From: Microbacteriaceae bacterium UBA963
GTDB taxonomy: Bacteria; Actinomycetota; Actinomycetes; Actinomycetales; Microbacteriaceae
Direction of reading: 5' to 3'
Assembly: GCA_002292955.1 (NCBI GenBank)
Contig: DBCH01000073.1
Coordinates: 2,025 to 17,936 of the forward strand
DNA length: 15,912 bases
The notes beneath the pieces are model-generated. The model saw only the letters and a program-made list of their open reading frames with translations. It ran no database searches and had not been told where the DNA came from. This document shows, in pieces, positions 1-6,926 of this stretch (position 1 is its first letter; each line of letters begins with the position of its first letter). The position numbers and the translations under genes were made by a program.

Positions 1-56
1 ACCCGCCGATTGCCGAGCGAATTCAGCGGCTACGTGACATGGGGGGCAAGTTCTAG
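1..56 (+). CDS. C-terminal tail of an unidentified protein (5' end outside window)
   Basis: An open frame enters from the left edge in the phase starting at base 3 and ends at a TAG at 54-56. It encodes 17 residues ending in RLRDMGGKF. It is on the same strand as ilvA, 17 bp before that gene's start. The tail is too short to name the protein. It does not resemble the end of a cystathionine gamma-synthase, which one might expect near ilvA and greA in some actinobacteria. The frame could also be chance, but the neat stop just before the ilvA promoter supports a real gene end. Confidence 0.5.
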   Translation, partial: PPIAERIQRLRDMGGKF

Positions 57-60
57 AGCC

Positions 61-66
61 TAGGAT
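61..66 (+). promoter_or_regulatory. Putative -10 box of ilvA (leaderless type)
   Basis: TAGGAT is followed by 7 nt (ttcattt) and the ATG of ilvA. A TANNNT hexamer at this distance puts the transcription start on or next to the ATG. The embedded AGGA could instead be a Shine-Dalgarno site with 8-nt spacing, so the two readings compete. No clear -35 element is visible. Confidence 0.45.
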
Positions 67-73
67 TTCATTT

Positions 74-1318
74 ATGACTCGCGCTCTCACAATCCCCGGC
101 CCCACTCTGGCCGACTTCGAGGCCGCTCGGCCCGTTGTGGCTCAGGTGGCACAGGTGACTCCCATGGAGTCCTCGCGCTTCCTGTCGGGCGTTTTGGGCT
201 CAGAGGTCCTTCTCAAGTGTGAGAATCTTCAGCGCACGGGCAGCTACAAGCTGCGCGGCGCATACAACCTCATTTCGTCGCTCAGTGACGAAGAGCGGTC
301 GCGCGGCGTCGTCGCCGCCTCAGCGGGTAACCACTCGCAGGGTGTCGCGCGGGCCGCTCAAGCCTTGGGCATTAAGGCCACCATTTTCATGCCCGTCGGT
401 GTTGCCTTGCCCAAGTTGCAGGCTACGCAGGACTACGGCGCCGAGGTTGTTTTGGCCGGCAGCATCTTTAACGAAGCACTCAAGGCCGCCAAGGAATTCG
501 TTGCCGAAACGGGAGCGGTGTTCATCCCGCCCTTTGACCACCCCAAAGTGGTGATGGGTCAGGGCACTCTGGGGCTTGACATCTTGGATCAGGTGCCGGA
601 TGTCGACACGGTCGTGGTACCGATTGGCGGCGGCGGCCTCATTTCCGGGGTTGCCAGCGCCATTAAGCAGCGCTCTGCCCTGGAGGGCCGCACCGTGCGC
701 ATCATCGGCGTGCAGGCCGAGAACGCTGCGGCGTATCCTCCTTCTCTCGCCGCCGGAAAGCCCGTCAAGATTGATGTTCTGCCGACCATCTCCGATGGCA
801 TTGCGGTGGCTACTCCCGGCACACTCAATTTCGAGATTATCCAGGCCACCGTCGACGAGGTCGTGACCGTGAGCGACGACGATACGGCTCGTGCGCTGGT
901 CATGTTGCTTGAACGGGCAAAGCTGGTTGTTGAACCGGCAGGCGCCGTTGCCGTGGCAGCCATTCTTGCCGGCAAGGTCACGGGTGCCGGCAAAACCGTG
1001 GCCATCCTCTCCGGTGGAAACATCGACCCCATGCTTCTCCAGCGCATCGTCGCCCACGGCTTGGCCGCTTCAGAGCGCTACCTCAAGCTGCGCATCATGC
1101 TCCCGGACCGTCCGGGGCAGCTGGCGCGCACGGCCGAGCTCGTGGCCGAAGCAAACGCCAACGTGGTCGAGGTCGTGCACACCCGGCACGGTAAGTTTCA
1201 GATCAACGAGGCCGAGCTCGAGCTGCACATCGAAACGCGCGGATCAGAACACCGGGCGGCCGTCATGAAGAAACTCACCGACGCCGGTTACAAGATTCGC
1301 GTGGCCGACGACGTCTAG
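74..1318 (+). CDS. ilvA: Threonine ammonia-lyase (threonine dehydratase), medium form with one ACT domain
   Basis: This PLP enzyme deaminates L-threonine to 2-oxobutanoate and ammonia, the first step toward isoleucine. The 414-aa protein has the fold-type II core at about residues 15-325. The PLP lysine is K59 in the SYKLRGA motif, SAGNHSQG is at 83-90, and the glycine-rich phosphate loop GGGGLISG is at 185-192. Residues about 338-410 form a single C-terminal ACT domain (DRPGQLARTAELVAEANANV), a likely allosteric ligand site. The length and single ACT match the medium form of the family, not the longer E. coli IlvA with its larger regulatory region, so either a biosynthetic or a catabolic role is possible. 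The ATG at 74 fits the family N-terminus and has either a -10 box or AGGA just upstream. The gene converges on greA with 26 bp between stops. Confidence 0.93.
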   Translation: MTRALTIPGPTLADFEAARPVVAQVAQVTPMESSRFLSGVLGSEVLLKCENLQRTGSYKLRGAYNLISSLSDEERSRGVVAASAGNHSQGVARAAQALGIKATIFMPVGVALPKLQATQDYGAEVVLAGSIFNEALKAAKEFVAETGAVFIPPFDHPKVVMGQGTLGLDILDQVPDVDTVVVPIGGGGLISGVASAIKQRSALEGRTVRIIGVQAENAAAYPPSLAAGKPVKIDVLPTISDGIAVATPGTLNFEIIQATVDEVVTVSDDDTARALVMLLERAKLVVEPAGAVAVAAILAGKVTGAGKTVAILSGGNIDPMLLQRIVAHGLAASERYLKLRIMLPDRPGQLARTAELVAEANANVVEVVHTRHGKFQINEAELELHIETRGSEHRAAVMKKLTDAGYKIRVADDV

Positions 1319-1344
1319 TCGCCCACAACACGCCGGGTGACGCT

Positions 1345-1830
1345 CTAGCCCGTGAAGGTTTTGACGTCCTTAATCGTGACCTCAATGTCGCGACCGTTGG
1401 GAGCCTTGTAGGTTGTGGTCTCACCCGGTTTCATTCCGATGATGGCGGCACCGAGCGGGCTCGATTCACTGCGCACATCGATGTCGACTCCCTCGGCGAT
1501 TTCGCGACTGCCCAGAAGGAACTCTTCTTTGTCGCCGGCAACGATGGCCACCACGATGGTTCCGGGTTCGACGATTCCCTTGCTCTTGGGGGCCTCGCCC
1601 ACCTGAGCCTCTTTCAGTATGTGCTGCAGGGTTCGGATTCGGGCCTCCATCTTGCCCTGCTCCTCTTTGGCGGCGTGGTATCCACCGTTTTCCTTGAGGT
1701 CACCCTCTTCACGGGCCAACTCGATGCGCTTGGCAATCTCCTCGCGGCCACGCGTGGAGAGGTCGGCGAGTTCGGAGCCCAAGCGGTCGTATGCCTCTTG
1801 GGTGAGGAAGGGAGTGGTCTGTTCAGCCAT
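1345..1830 (-). CDS. greA: Transcription elongation factor GreA
   Basis: GreA enters the secondary channel of stalled, backtracked RNA polymerase and stimulates cleavage of the extruded RNA 3' end. The 161-aa length is usual. Residues about 5-78 form the antiparallel coiled coil. Its tip carries the diagnostic GDLKEN motif with acidic residues D44 and E47, followed by YHAAKEEQ. Residues about 82-160 form the FKBP-like C-terminal domain that docks on polymerase. The ATG at 1828-1830 is nine bases after the stop of the DUF4307 gene, so the two are probably co-transcribed. No good Shine-Dalgarno is visible before the ATG, consistent with coupling. The DUF4307-greA pair is also seen in M. tuberculosis (Rv1081c-Rv1080c, from memory). 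Confidence 0.96.
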   Translation of the reverse strand: MAEQTTPFLTQEAYDRLGSELADLSTRGREEIAKRIELAREEGDLKENGGYHAAKEEQGKMEARIRTLQHILKEAQVGEAPKSKGIVEPGTIVVAIVAGDKEEFLLGSREIAEGVDIDVRSESSPLGAAIIGMKPGETTTYKAPNGRDIEVTIKDVKTFTG

Positions 1831-1839
1831 AAAGAGAGA

Positions 1840-2232
1840 CTAGGTGAGCCAGCAGGAAGAGACCAAACCGGTAACGGCGGGTGACGTGACGCGCATGGTC
1901 ACTTCTTCGCTCCGTGTGAGTTCGCTCACCACCGGAAAAGTGACGACTTTCCAGCCAACCACAGCGAACGATTTGTCGAGAGCCTGAACAGCACACGCGC
2001 CCGTGTACCCGGGCGTAATCGATACGTCAAACCTTACGGTGACCTGGTCTTCGTCGAGCACGTAGCCGGTGTCTCGCGCCACGGCTTGTGGTCCCACCGC
2101 AATCGGATTGGCCCAGACGAACCAGGCGATGGTCAGTACCCCAATCGCAACAATGAGAATGACGAGGGCACGCCGCCGACCGCGGGGGGACAAAGTGCGC
2201 CCGTATCTCTGGTCAATCGATGGTGATGACAC
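1840..2232 (-). CDS. DUF4307 family single-pass membrane protein
   Basis: This 130-aa protein has a basic N-terminal segment (residues 9-21, rich in R), one hydrophobic helix at about 22-41, and a roughly 90-residue extracytoplasmic domain. That domain has a beta-rich look and contains two cysteines (in GACAVQ and near the C-terminus in SSCWLT) that could form a disulfide. Layout, size and position directly upstream of greA match the DUF4307 family of actinobacteria; the function is unknown. The start is a GTG at 2230-2232 with GAGAGG about 10 nt upstream. It is divergent from the small membrane protein at 2313. I assigned the family from memory of the fold pattern and gene neighbourhood, not from a database search. 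Confidence 0.8.
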   Translation of the reverse strand: MSSPSIDQRYGRTLSPRGRRRALVILIVAIGVLTIAWFVWANPIAVGPQAVARDTGYVLDEDQVTVRFDVSITPGYTGACAVQALDKSFAVVGWKVVTFPVVSELTRSEEVTMRVTSPAVTGLVSSCWLT

Positions 2233-2265
2233 TCGTCGCAGCCTCTCTTCTCAGTGCGCGCGCGG

Positions 2266-2271
2266 TAGACT
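2266..2271 (+). promoter_or_regulatory. Putative -10 box for the 2313 membrane-protein gene
   Basis: TAGACT, a typical actinobacterial TANNNT -10 sequence, lies in the 80-bp divergent gap. A start about 7 nt downstream would give a leader of about 35 nt with the GAGAGG Shine-Dalgarno before the GTG at 2313. No convincing -35 is visible. Transcription may continue into the prenyltransferase gene. Confidence 0.45.
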
Positions 2272-2312
2272 TGTCCTATTAGGGTAGCCGCCCGGAGCCG
2301 AGAGGATTATGA

Positions 2313-2510
2313 GTGTTCATCGCCGCAGATACCGCCATCAATCCCGACATTGTTACTCCCGGTGTTGTCGGCTTCGCCGCCACTCTCCTGGTGGCGATTG
2401 TCACGGTATTCCTCGTCTGGGACATGGTGCGCCGAATTCGCCGCCAGCGTTATCGAGCCGAGATTGAGGCAAAGCTTGATGCTGAGCAGGCCGCTGCGAG
2501 CAAGAAGTAG
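2313..2510 (+). CDS. Small conserved membrane protein (65 aa), function unknown
   Basis: The protein has a short N-terminal segment, one transmembrane helix at about residues 16-37 (TPGVVGFAATLLVAIVTVF), a strongly basic juxtamembrane stretch (RRIRRQRYR, about 40-48) and a charged, probably helical cytoplasmic tail ending in KK. The topology is N-out, C-in by the positive-inside rule. The GTG start at 2313 has GAGAGG 7 nt upstream. The ATG at 2309 is in another frame that lacks this protein character. Similar short proteins with a DMVRRIRR-like stretch are, as I recall, common between DUF4307 and cis-prenyltransferase genes in Microbacteriaceae. Its stop is 37 bp before the prenyltransferase GTG, so the two may share a transcript. 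No function can be assigned. Confidence 0.75.
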   Translation: MFIAADTAINPDIVTPGVVGFAATLLVAIVTVFLVWDMVRRIRRQRYRAEIEAKLDAEQAAASKK

Positions 2511-2547
2511 CCCGTCCATCACATGTATGTGATGAGGATCGTGCACC

Positions 2548-3342
2548 GTGCGGAGAGCTTTCGTGCCTGAACATCACGACCAACCGGGTCTCATCTATGG
2601 TCTCTACGCGCGTCGCCTGCGTAAGCAACTAGACCCCGCCCGACTTCCCCATCACATAGGCATGATTGTTGACGGCAATCGGCGCTGGGCCAAGGAGCGT
2701 GCGCTGGAAGGCAGCGGCCACGGGCATCGGGCCGGGGCTCGTAAGATTCCCGAGTTCCTCGTGTGGTGCGACGAACTCGGTATCGGCATGGTCACGCTCT
2801 ACCTATTGTCGACGGACAACCTCACGGGGCGCCCACCCGAGGAACTGCGCGAACTCTTTGACATCATCGCCGGCCTCGCCGAAGACCTCGGTCAGCAGCG
2901 CAACTGGAAGATCAAGCACGTGGGCAGCGCCGACGGCCTTGACTCCGACCTTCTGACGCGCCTCGTCGCCGTGGAACAGGCAACCGCCGAGAACACCGGC
3001 CTGCACGTGAACCTGGCCATTGGCTACGGCGGACGCGCCGAGATTGCGGATGCCGTGCGCAGCATCATTCGCGAGCACGAGACCGCTGGCGGCACCATCG
3101 ATGATCTCGCCGAACGGTTGTCGCCTGAGCTGATTGGTGACCACCTCTACACCGGAGGCCTGCCCGACCCCGATCTTGTGATCCGCACGTCCGGCGAGCA
3201 ACGGCTCAGTGACTTCATGCTCTGGCAAAGTGCCCACTCCGAGTTCTATTTTGTGGAGGCACTTTACCCCGACCTCCGCGAGGTTGACTTCTTGCGTGCC
3301 ATGCGCGACTTTGGTCGTCGGGAGCGCCGTTTTGGCGGTTAG
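2548..3342 (+). CDS. uppS: Cis-prenyltransferase (isoprenyl transferase), short-chain Z-farnesyl diphosphate synthase type
   Basis: This enzyme condenses isopentenyl diphosphate onto an allylic diphosphate in cis. Visible family motifs are MIVDGNRRW with catalytic D42, the LYLLSTDN block, GYGGRAEI, and the C-terminal RTSGEQRLSDFMLWQ from residue 213, followed by E232 in HSEFYF. The position equal to E. coli UppS Ala69 is a bulky leucine (L86). This leucine and the surrounding YLLSTxNL, YTxGxPDPDLVIRTSGEQRLS and WQSAxSE segments resemble M. tuberculosis Rv1086, which makes Z-FPP rather than the full-length carrier. The length of 264 aa is normal. The start is uncertain: GTG 2548 has GAGG 10 nt upstream, while GTG 2563 has GGAG at 2552-2555 with 7-nt spacing and may be better. 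Either way the catalytic core is intact. Confidence 0.92.
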   Translation: MRRAFVPEHHDQPGLIYGLYARRLRKQLDPARLPHHIGMIVDGNRRWAKERALEGSGHGHRAGARKIPEFLVWCDELGIGMVTLYLLSTDNLTGRPPEELRELFDIIAGLAEDLGQQRNWKIKHVGSADGLDSDLLTRLVAVEQATAENTGLHVNLAIGYGGRAEIADAVRSIIREHETAGGTIDDLAERLSPELIGDHLYTGGLPDPDLVIRTSGEQRLSDFMLWQSAHSEFYFVEALYPDLREVDFLRAMRDFGRRERRFGG

Positions 3343-3356
3343 GCGCGTCGTTTTTT
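3324..3356 (+). terminator. Possible intrinsic terminator after the prenyltransferase gene
   Basis: GCGCC at 3324-3328 can pair with GGCGC at 3342-3346, overlapping the end of the coding sequence, and a run of six T follows at 3351-3356. The stem is short (5 bp) with a 13-nt loop. A T6 run is unusual in this G+C-rich DNA and sits where a terminator is expected before the phoH2 promoter. Confidence 0.4.
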
Positions 3357-3428
3357 CGCTCAGGTAAATAACTGCCAAAGAGCCTGCGTCAGGGCGTGTC
3401 GCACGCTCGATGGGTGCGTGACGAGTCG

Positions 3429-3434
3429 TAGTTT
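3429..3434 (+). promoter_or_regulatory. Putative -10 box of phoH2 (leaderless type)
   Basis: TAGTTT is followed by gaagcc (6 nt) and the ATG of the PIN-PhoH gene at 3441. There is no Shine-Dalgarno in between. The spacing is identical to that at xseA, ispH and glpX, which supports a leaderless transcript beginning at the ATG. Confidence 0.5.
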
Positions 3435-3440
3435 GAAGCC

Positions 3441-4814
3441 ATGACCCCGCAACGGAGTGGTGTGCAGACGTCGTCACCGACAACCTCGCGCCAAACGAAG
3501 GAAACGTCCGCCACTGCTTCGAAGGGACGCCAAGCCGAGCGCACGTTTGTGCTCGACACCTCGGTGCTTCTGTCTGATCCCACGGCGCTGTTCCGCTTTG
3601 CCGAACACAGTGTGGTGATTCCGGTCATCGTGATCAGTGAGCTCGAGAAGAAGCGCCACGATCCCGAGATTGGCTACTTCGCCCGGCAGGCGCTGCGGGC
3701 TCTGGACGACTTGCGCATCAAGCACGAGCGCCTCGACTTTCCCATCCCGCTGGAGGGTGGCGGTTCGATTCGCGTCGAGCTGAACCACTCCAACCAGTCG
3801 GTGCTTCCTTCCGGACTGCAGTTGGGAGATAACGACTCGCGTATTTTGGCGGTGGCCCTCAACCTGGCGGGCGACGGGCTCGAGGTCACGGTCGTCAGCA
3901 AAGATCTGCCCATGCGCGTCAAGGCGGCATCGATCGGCTTGTCCGCCGAGGAGTATCGCGCCGAACTGGCTACCGACCCCAGCTGGTTGGGAACCTCAGA
4001 GGTCACACTCTCGAGCGACGACATGGCCGACCTCTATGAAACCGAGAAATTGCGCACGCGCGACGTGATTGGCCTGCCGATTAACACAGGGCTCGTGATT
4101 CACTCGGACCGAGGTTCGGCCTTGGGGCGCATCGTCGCTGATGGAGAGATTCACCTGGTTCGCGGGGACCGAGACCTTTTTGGGCTTCACGGCCGATCGG
4201 CCGAACAGCGACTTGCCATCGACATGTTGCTCGACTCGCAGCTCGGCATTGTCTCGCTGGGTGGCCGGGCCGGAACCGGCAAGTCGGCTCTCGCTCTCTG
4301 TGCTGGTCTCGAGGCCGTGCTGGAACGTCAGCAGCACAAGAAGATTGTGGTCTTCCGCCCCCTGTACGCCGTTGGTGGCCAGGAGCTGGGCTACTTGCCC
4401 GGCGATCAGGGCGAGAAGATGAACCCCTGGGGTCAGGCGATTTTTGACACGCTCGGCGCCCTCGTTTCACAGAACGTGATTGACGAAGTAGTCGAGCGCG
4501 GACTCCTGGAGGTCTTGCCCCTCACGCACATTCGCGGTCGCTCCCTGCACGACGCCTTCGTGATTGTGGACGAGGCTCAGAGCCTTGAGCGCAACGTCTT
4601 GCTCACCGTGCTAAGTCGCATCGGACAAAACTCTCGGGTCGTTCTGACACACGATGTGGCGCAGCGCGACAACCTGCGCGTGGGCCGTCACGACGGCGTG
4701 GCCAGCGTGATCGAGAGCCTCAAGGGGCAATCGCTCTTCGCGCACATCACACTGACCCGATCTGAGCGGTCGGCCATCGCCGCCCTGGTCACCGAGTTGC
4801 TCGAAGGAAACTAG
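3441..4814 (+). CDS. phoH2: PIN-PhoH fusion protein: RNase and ATP-dependent RNA helicase (PhoH2 family)
   Basis: This 457-aa cytosolic protein joins a PIN nuclease domain to a PhoH ATPase. After a polar, Thr/Ser-rich tail (1-33), the PIN domain (about 35-170) shows the expected acidic residues D39 in LDTSVLL, E67 in SELEKKRHD, D130/D132 in GDNDSRIL and D155 in SKDLPMR. The PhoH domain (about 245-455) has Walker A GRAGTGKS at 275-282, Walker B VIVDEAQ at 374-380 and the conserved THDVAQRDNLRVGRHDG block from 403. Mycobacterial PhoH2 is described as an RNA-unwinding, RNA-cleaving protein paired with an upstream antitoxin, PhoAT. Here the 98-bp upstream gap holds no comparable ORF, so it appears to stand alone. 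All catalytic motifs look intact. The ATG at 3441 is supported by the -10 box 6 nt upstream. Rv1095 is the syntenic mycobacterial counterpart. Confidence 0.94.
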   Translation: MTPQRSGVQTSSPTTSRQTKETSATASKGRQAERTFVLDTSVLLSDPTALFRFAEHSVVIPVIVISELEKKRHDPEIGYFARQALRALDDLRIKHERLDFPIPLEGGGSIRVELNHSNQSVLPSGLQLGDNDSRILAVALNLAGDGLEVTVVSKDLPMRVKAASIGLSAEEYRAELATDPSWLGTSEVTLSSDDMADLYETEKLRTRDVIGLPINTGLVIHSDRGSALGRIVADGEIHLVRGDRDLFGLHGRSAEQRLAIDMLLDSQLGIVSLGGRAGTGKSALALCAGLEAVLERQQHKKIVVFRPLYAVGGQELGYLPGDQGEKMNPWGQAIFDTLGALVSQNVIDEVVERGLLEVLPLTHIRGRSLHDAFVIVDEAQSLERNVLLTVLSRIGQNSRVVLTHDVAQRDNLRVGRHDGVASVIESLKGQSLFAHITLTRSERSAIAALVTELLEGN

Positions 4815-4831
4815 CAAACCGGAACCGTCCT

Positions 4832-4862
4832 GACACGAAAGCGTTAACCACCGTTTCGTGTC
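4832..4862. repeat. Inverted repeat between phoH2 and the SGNH gene (terminator or operator)
   Basis: GACACGAAA (4832-4840) and TTTCGTGTC (4854-4862) are perfect 9-bp arms around a 13-nt spacer. The repeat begins 17 bp after the phoH2 stop, so it may end that transcript, but no T tract follows. Its right arm lies at the expected -35 region of the next gene, so it could equally be an operator. Confidence 0.5.
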
Positions 4863-4877
4863 GTGTTGACATCCGTT

Positions 4878-4883
4878 TACCTT
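4878..4883 (+). promoter_or_regulatory. Putative -10 box of the SGNH-GT-DedA unit (leaderless type)
   Basis: TACCTT is followed by ctcagcg (7 nt) and the GTG start at 4891, with no Shine-Dalgarno. A TTGACA hexamer at 4866-4871 is too close (6 bp) to serve as its -35. This is a weaker example of the leaderless layout seen elsewhere in the window. Confidence 0.35.
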
Positions 4884-4890
4884 CTCAGCG

Positions 4891-5784
4891 GTGAATGGGC
4901 ATGTGACCCCACCTGTCTTTCGACGCTTTGTGGCCATCGGCGACTCCCTCACGGAGGGACTGGGTGACGACCGTTTTCACTGGGACCGCCGCCATGCGGG
5001 ATGGGCCGACCGCCTCGCCGCGATAGTCCACGAATCCAACCGTCGTCAGGGAGAGAACCTGGCCTACGCCAACCTGGCGGTGCGTTCGCGAAAGGTCGAA
5101 CACGTCATGTCGACGCAGCTGGATCAGGCGCTCGCGCTCACACCTGACCTCGTTACCGTGATGGCGGGAGGCAACGACCTGTGGCGCACAGGAATCGACT
5201 GGGTGGCCTTGCGTCGCCTCTATCGCGACGGCCTGGCCCGGTTGTGCGACTCGGGCGCCACCGTGTTGGTTGCCAACAGCATCAACCCCGTTCACGTGCG
5301 CGCTTTCGTGGCGGGACGCGGCCGGGCGGCTCGCATGACCGAGCTCATCGAGAGTGTCGCAGCCGAGAGGAACTGTGGCGTTATTGATCTGTTTCGCCTC
5401 TCGGCGCTCCACGACGTGCGGTCCTGGGCGCGCGATCGGGTGCACTTCGGGCAGGGAGCGCACAGCTATGTTGCCAATCATGCGGCGGATTTGTTGGGTC
5501 TTACCGACCGCATCCTGATGCCCGAGAACGAGATGCTCGCACACGCTCGTCGCACGGCGAGCGATTGGCTCATGTGGATAACGAACGACGTGGCCCCCTT
5601 CTACACGCGCGTTGCCCGGGGCACAACCGCGGGCGACAAGGTGGTGGCCAAGCGTCCTCAGCTCTCCTCAATCGACGGACACCCGTGGTCAATCGTCTCC
5701 ACAAATGAATCTCGACCCGTTGGCCCAGTGTGGACGGCATCCGACGAACACGTTCCGTCTGCATCATTGGCGGTGGCCCGATGA
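4891..5784 (+). CDS. SGNH/GDSL-family hydrolase (esterase-like), cytosolic
   Basis: This 297-aa protein has the SGNH hydrolase blocks in order: GDSLTEG with nucleophile S19 at residues 17-23, a weaker block II (NLAVRS, 61-66), block III GGND with N95 at 93-96, and block V D182-x-x-H185 in ARDRVHF. Such enzymes hydrolyse esters of lipids, sugars or acylated glycans; the substrate cannot be predicted. There is no signal peptide or membrane helix, so it probably acts in the cytosol. Residues from about 215 to 297 form an extension beyond the usual domain of about 200 aa. This extension looks partly disordered and has no motif I recognise. The stop overlaps the next gene's start in ATGA, so the GT4 gene is probably translationally coupled. 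The start is taken as GTG 4891. GTG 4903 (residue 5) is a possible alternative. Confidence 0.88.
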   Translation: MNGHVTPPVFRRFVAIGDSLTEGLGDDRFHWDRRHAGWADRLAAIVHESNRRQGENLAYANLAVRSRKVEHVMSTQLDQALALTPDLVTVMAGGNDLWRTGIDWVALRRLYRDGLARLCDSGATVLVANSINPVHVRAFVAGRGRAARMTELIESVAAERNCGVIDLFRLSALHDVRSWARDRVHFGQGAHSYVANHAADLLGLTDRILMPENEMLAHARRTASDWLMWITNDVAPFYTRVARGTTAGDKVVAKRPQLSSIDGHPWSIVSTNESRPVGPVWTASDEHVPSASLAVAR

Positions 5785-6926
5785 GTCTGCGCGTGGCAAT
5801 TGTGACTGAGTCGTTTCTTCCCGCACTGAACGGCGTGACGAATTCGGTTCTTCGAGTGATCGAGTCTCTTGAGAGCGCGGGTCACGAGGCCATGTTGATA
5901 TCGCCGACCTATGCTGAGCGCTACTACGGCAACGTCGAGTGCTTCCGCGCGCCGGCGTTGCCGTTCAAACAGTTTGCCGTGGGACTTCCTAACCCCTACC
6001 TCACGAGCACGCTGGCGCAGTTCCAGCCGGACGTGGTTCACGTCGCGAGCCCGTTCTGGTTGGGTGGCCAGGCCATTGCCGCCGCCGCCAGGCTGCGTGT
6101 GCCGAGCGTCGCCATCTATCAGACCGACGTCAGCGGATACCTAGCCCGCTACAACATGCAGTTTGCCCGAGCTGCCGTGGATCGCATGATCGCGGCCATT
6201 CACGCACCTGCCACACTCACGTTGGCCCCCACGCTCGCGTCGGCGGGCTACCTCACCAAACTCGGCGTGAAAAACGTCGAGGTATGGGGGCGCGGGGTTG
6301 ACCTCGAGCTCTTTCACCCCGATCGTCGCCTGACTCCCGAAGTCACGGCGATGCGGCAGATGATTGCCGGCGACAAGCGCGTCGTCGGTTTTATCGGTCG
6401 CCTCGCCGCCGAGAAACAGGTCAACCAGTTTGAGGCACTTGTTGATCTGCCCAACACGCACTTCGTTATCGTGGGAGACGGTCCGGAGCGCGCCAACCTC
6501 GAGGCGCGATTTGCGGGCAAGCCGGTGACGTTTCTTGGCTCGCTTCGCGGCGACGACCTGGCAAACGCCTACGCCATGCTCGACGTCTTCGTGCACTTTG
6601 GCGCGGAGGAGACCTTTGGGCAGACCATCCAAGAGGCGCAAGCCTCCGGAGTCCCGGTGGTCGCACCCGCATCGGGCGGGCCGCTCTTTCTCATCCAGCC
6701 CGGAGTGAATGGTTTTCTTGGCGAACCACATCGACCGCACACGTTCCGACCGTTTGTGCAAAACCTCCTCGCAGATGACCGCTTGCGCGCTCGCGTCGCT
6801 GAGGATTCTCGCAGGTCCGTGCGGTTAAAATCGTGGCATGCGAACAACGCCATCCTGCTTGACCACTATGACCGCGTGGTCGCTGCGGCAAAGCCGGTAG
6901 GCCAGCGTGAACGTCAATCTGCTTGA
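5781..6926 (+). CDS. GT4-family glycosyltransferase, MgtA-like (GDP-mannose-dependent mannosyltransferase type)
   Basis: This retaining GT-B enzyme has 381 aa. The N-terminal acceptor half shows RVAIVTESFLPALNGVTNSV (4-23), VVHVASP (85-91) and the YQTDVSGY segment (113-120). The donor half has GRLAAEK (206-212, phosphate-binding R207 and K212), VGDGPER (231-237) and the E-x7-E signature E277 to E285 in EETFGQTIQEA. The overall pattern, especially the AESFLP-NGV-NSV, YQTDV and RGVD segments, resembles mycobacterial MgtA (Rv0557), which mannosylates a membrane glycolipid. The exact acceptor here is unknown. The start at ATG 5781 overlaps the SGNH stop by 4 bp. An earlier in-frame GTG at 5730 would add 17 residues without family similarity. 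The 3' end overlaps the DedA gene by 20 bp. The tight packing implies one operon working on a lipid-linked glycan. Confidence 0.88.
   Translation: MSLRVAIVTESFLPALNGVTNSVLRVIESLESAGHEAMLISPTYAERYYGNVECFRAPALPFKQFAVGLPNPYLTSTLAQFQPDVVHVASPFWLGGQAIAAAARLRVPSVAIYQTDVSGYLARYNMQFARAAVDRMIAAIHAPATLTLAPTLASAGYLTKLGVKNVEVWGRGVDLELFHPDRRLTPEVTAMRQMIAGDKRVVGFIGRLAAEKQVNQFEALVDLPNTHFVIVGDGPERANLEARFAGKPVTFLGSLRGDDLANAYAMLDVFVHFGAEETFGQTIQEAQASGVPVVAPASGGPLFLIQPGVNGFLGEPHRPHTFRPFVQNLLADDRLRARVAEDSRRSVRLKSWHANNAILLDHYDRVVAAAKPVGQRERQSA

Noticed and set aside
320..1057. A 245-codon open frame antisense to ilvA
   Set aside because: It mirrors the codon structure of ilvA in G+C-rich DNA, is His/Gly/Arg-rich with no motif, and the ilvA frame is clearly real.
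1319..1344. Terminator between convergent ilvA and greA
   Set aside because: The 26-bp gap shows no stem of useful length and no T run on either strand.
2309..2311. ATG as start of the small membrane protein
   Set aside because: It is out of frame with the hydrophobic protein and leads to an Arg/His-rich frame; the GTG at 2313 has the better-spaced GAGAGG site.
4866..4871. TTGACA as a consensus -35 for the SGNH gene
   Set aside because: No TANNNT box occurs 16-18 bp downstream before the start codon, and it is only 6 bp from the plausible -10.
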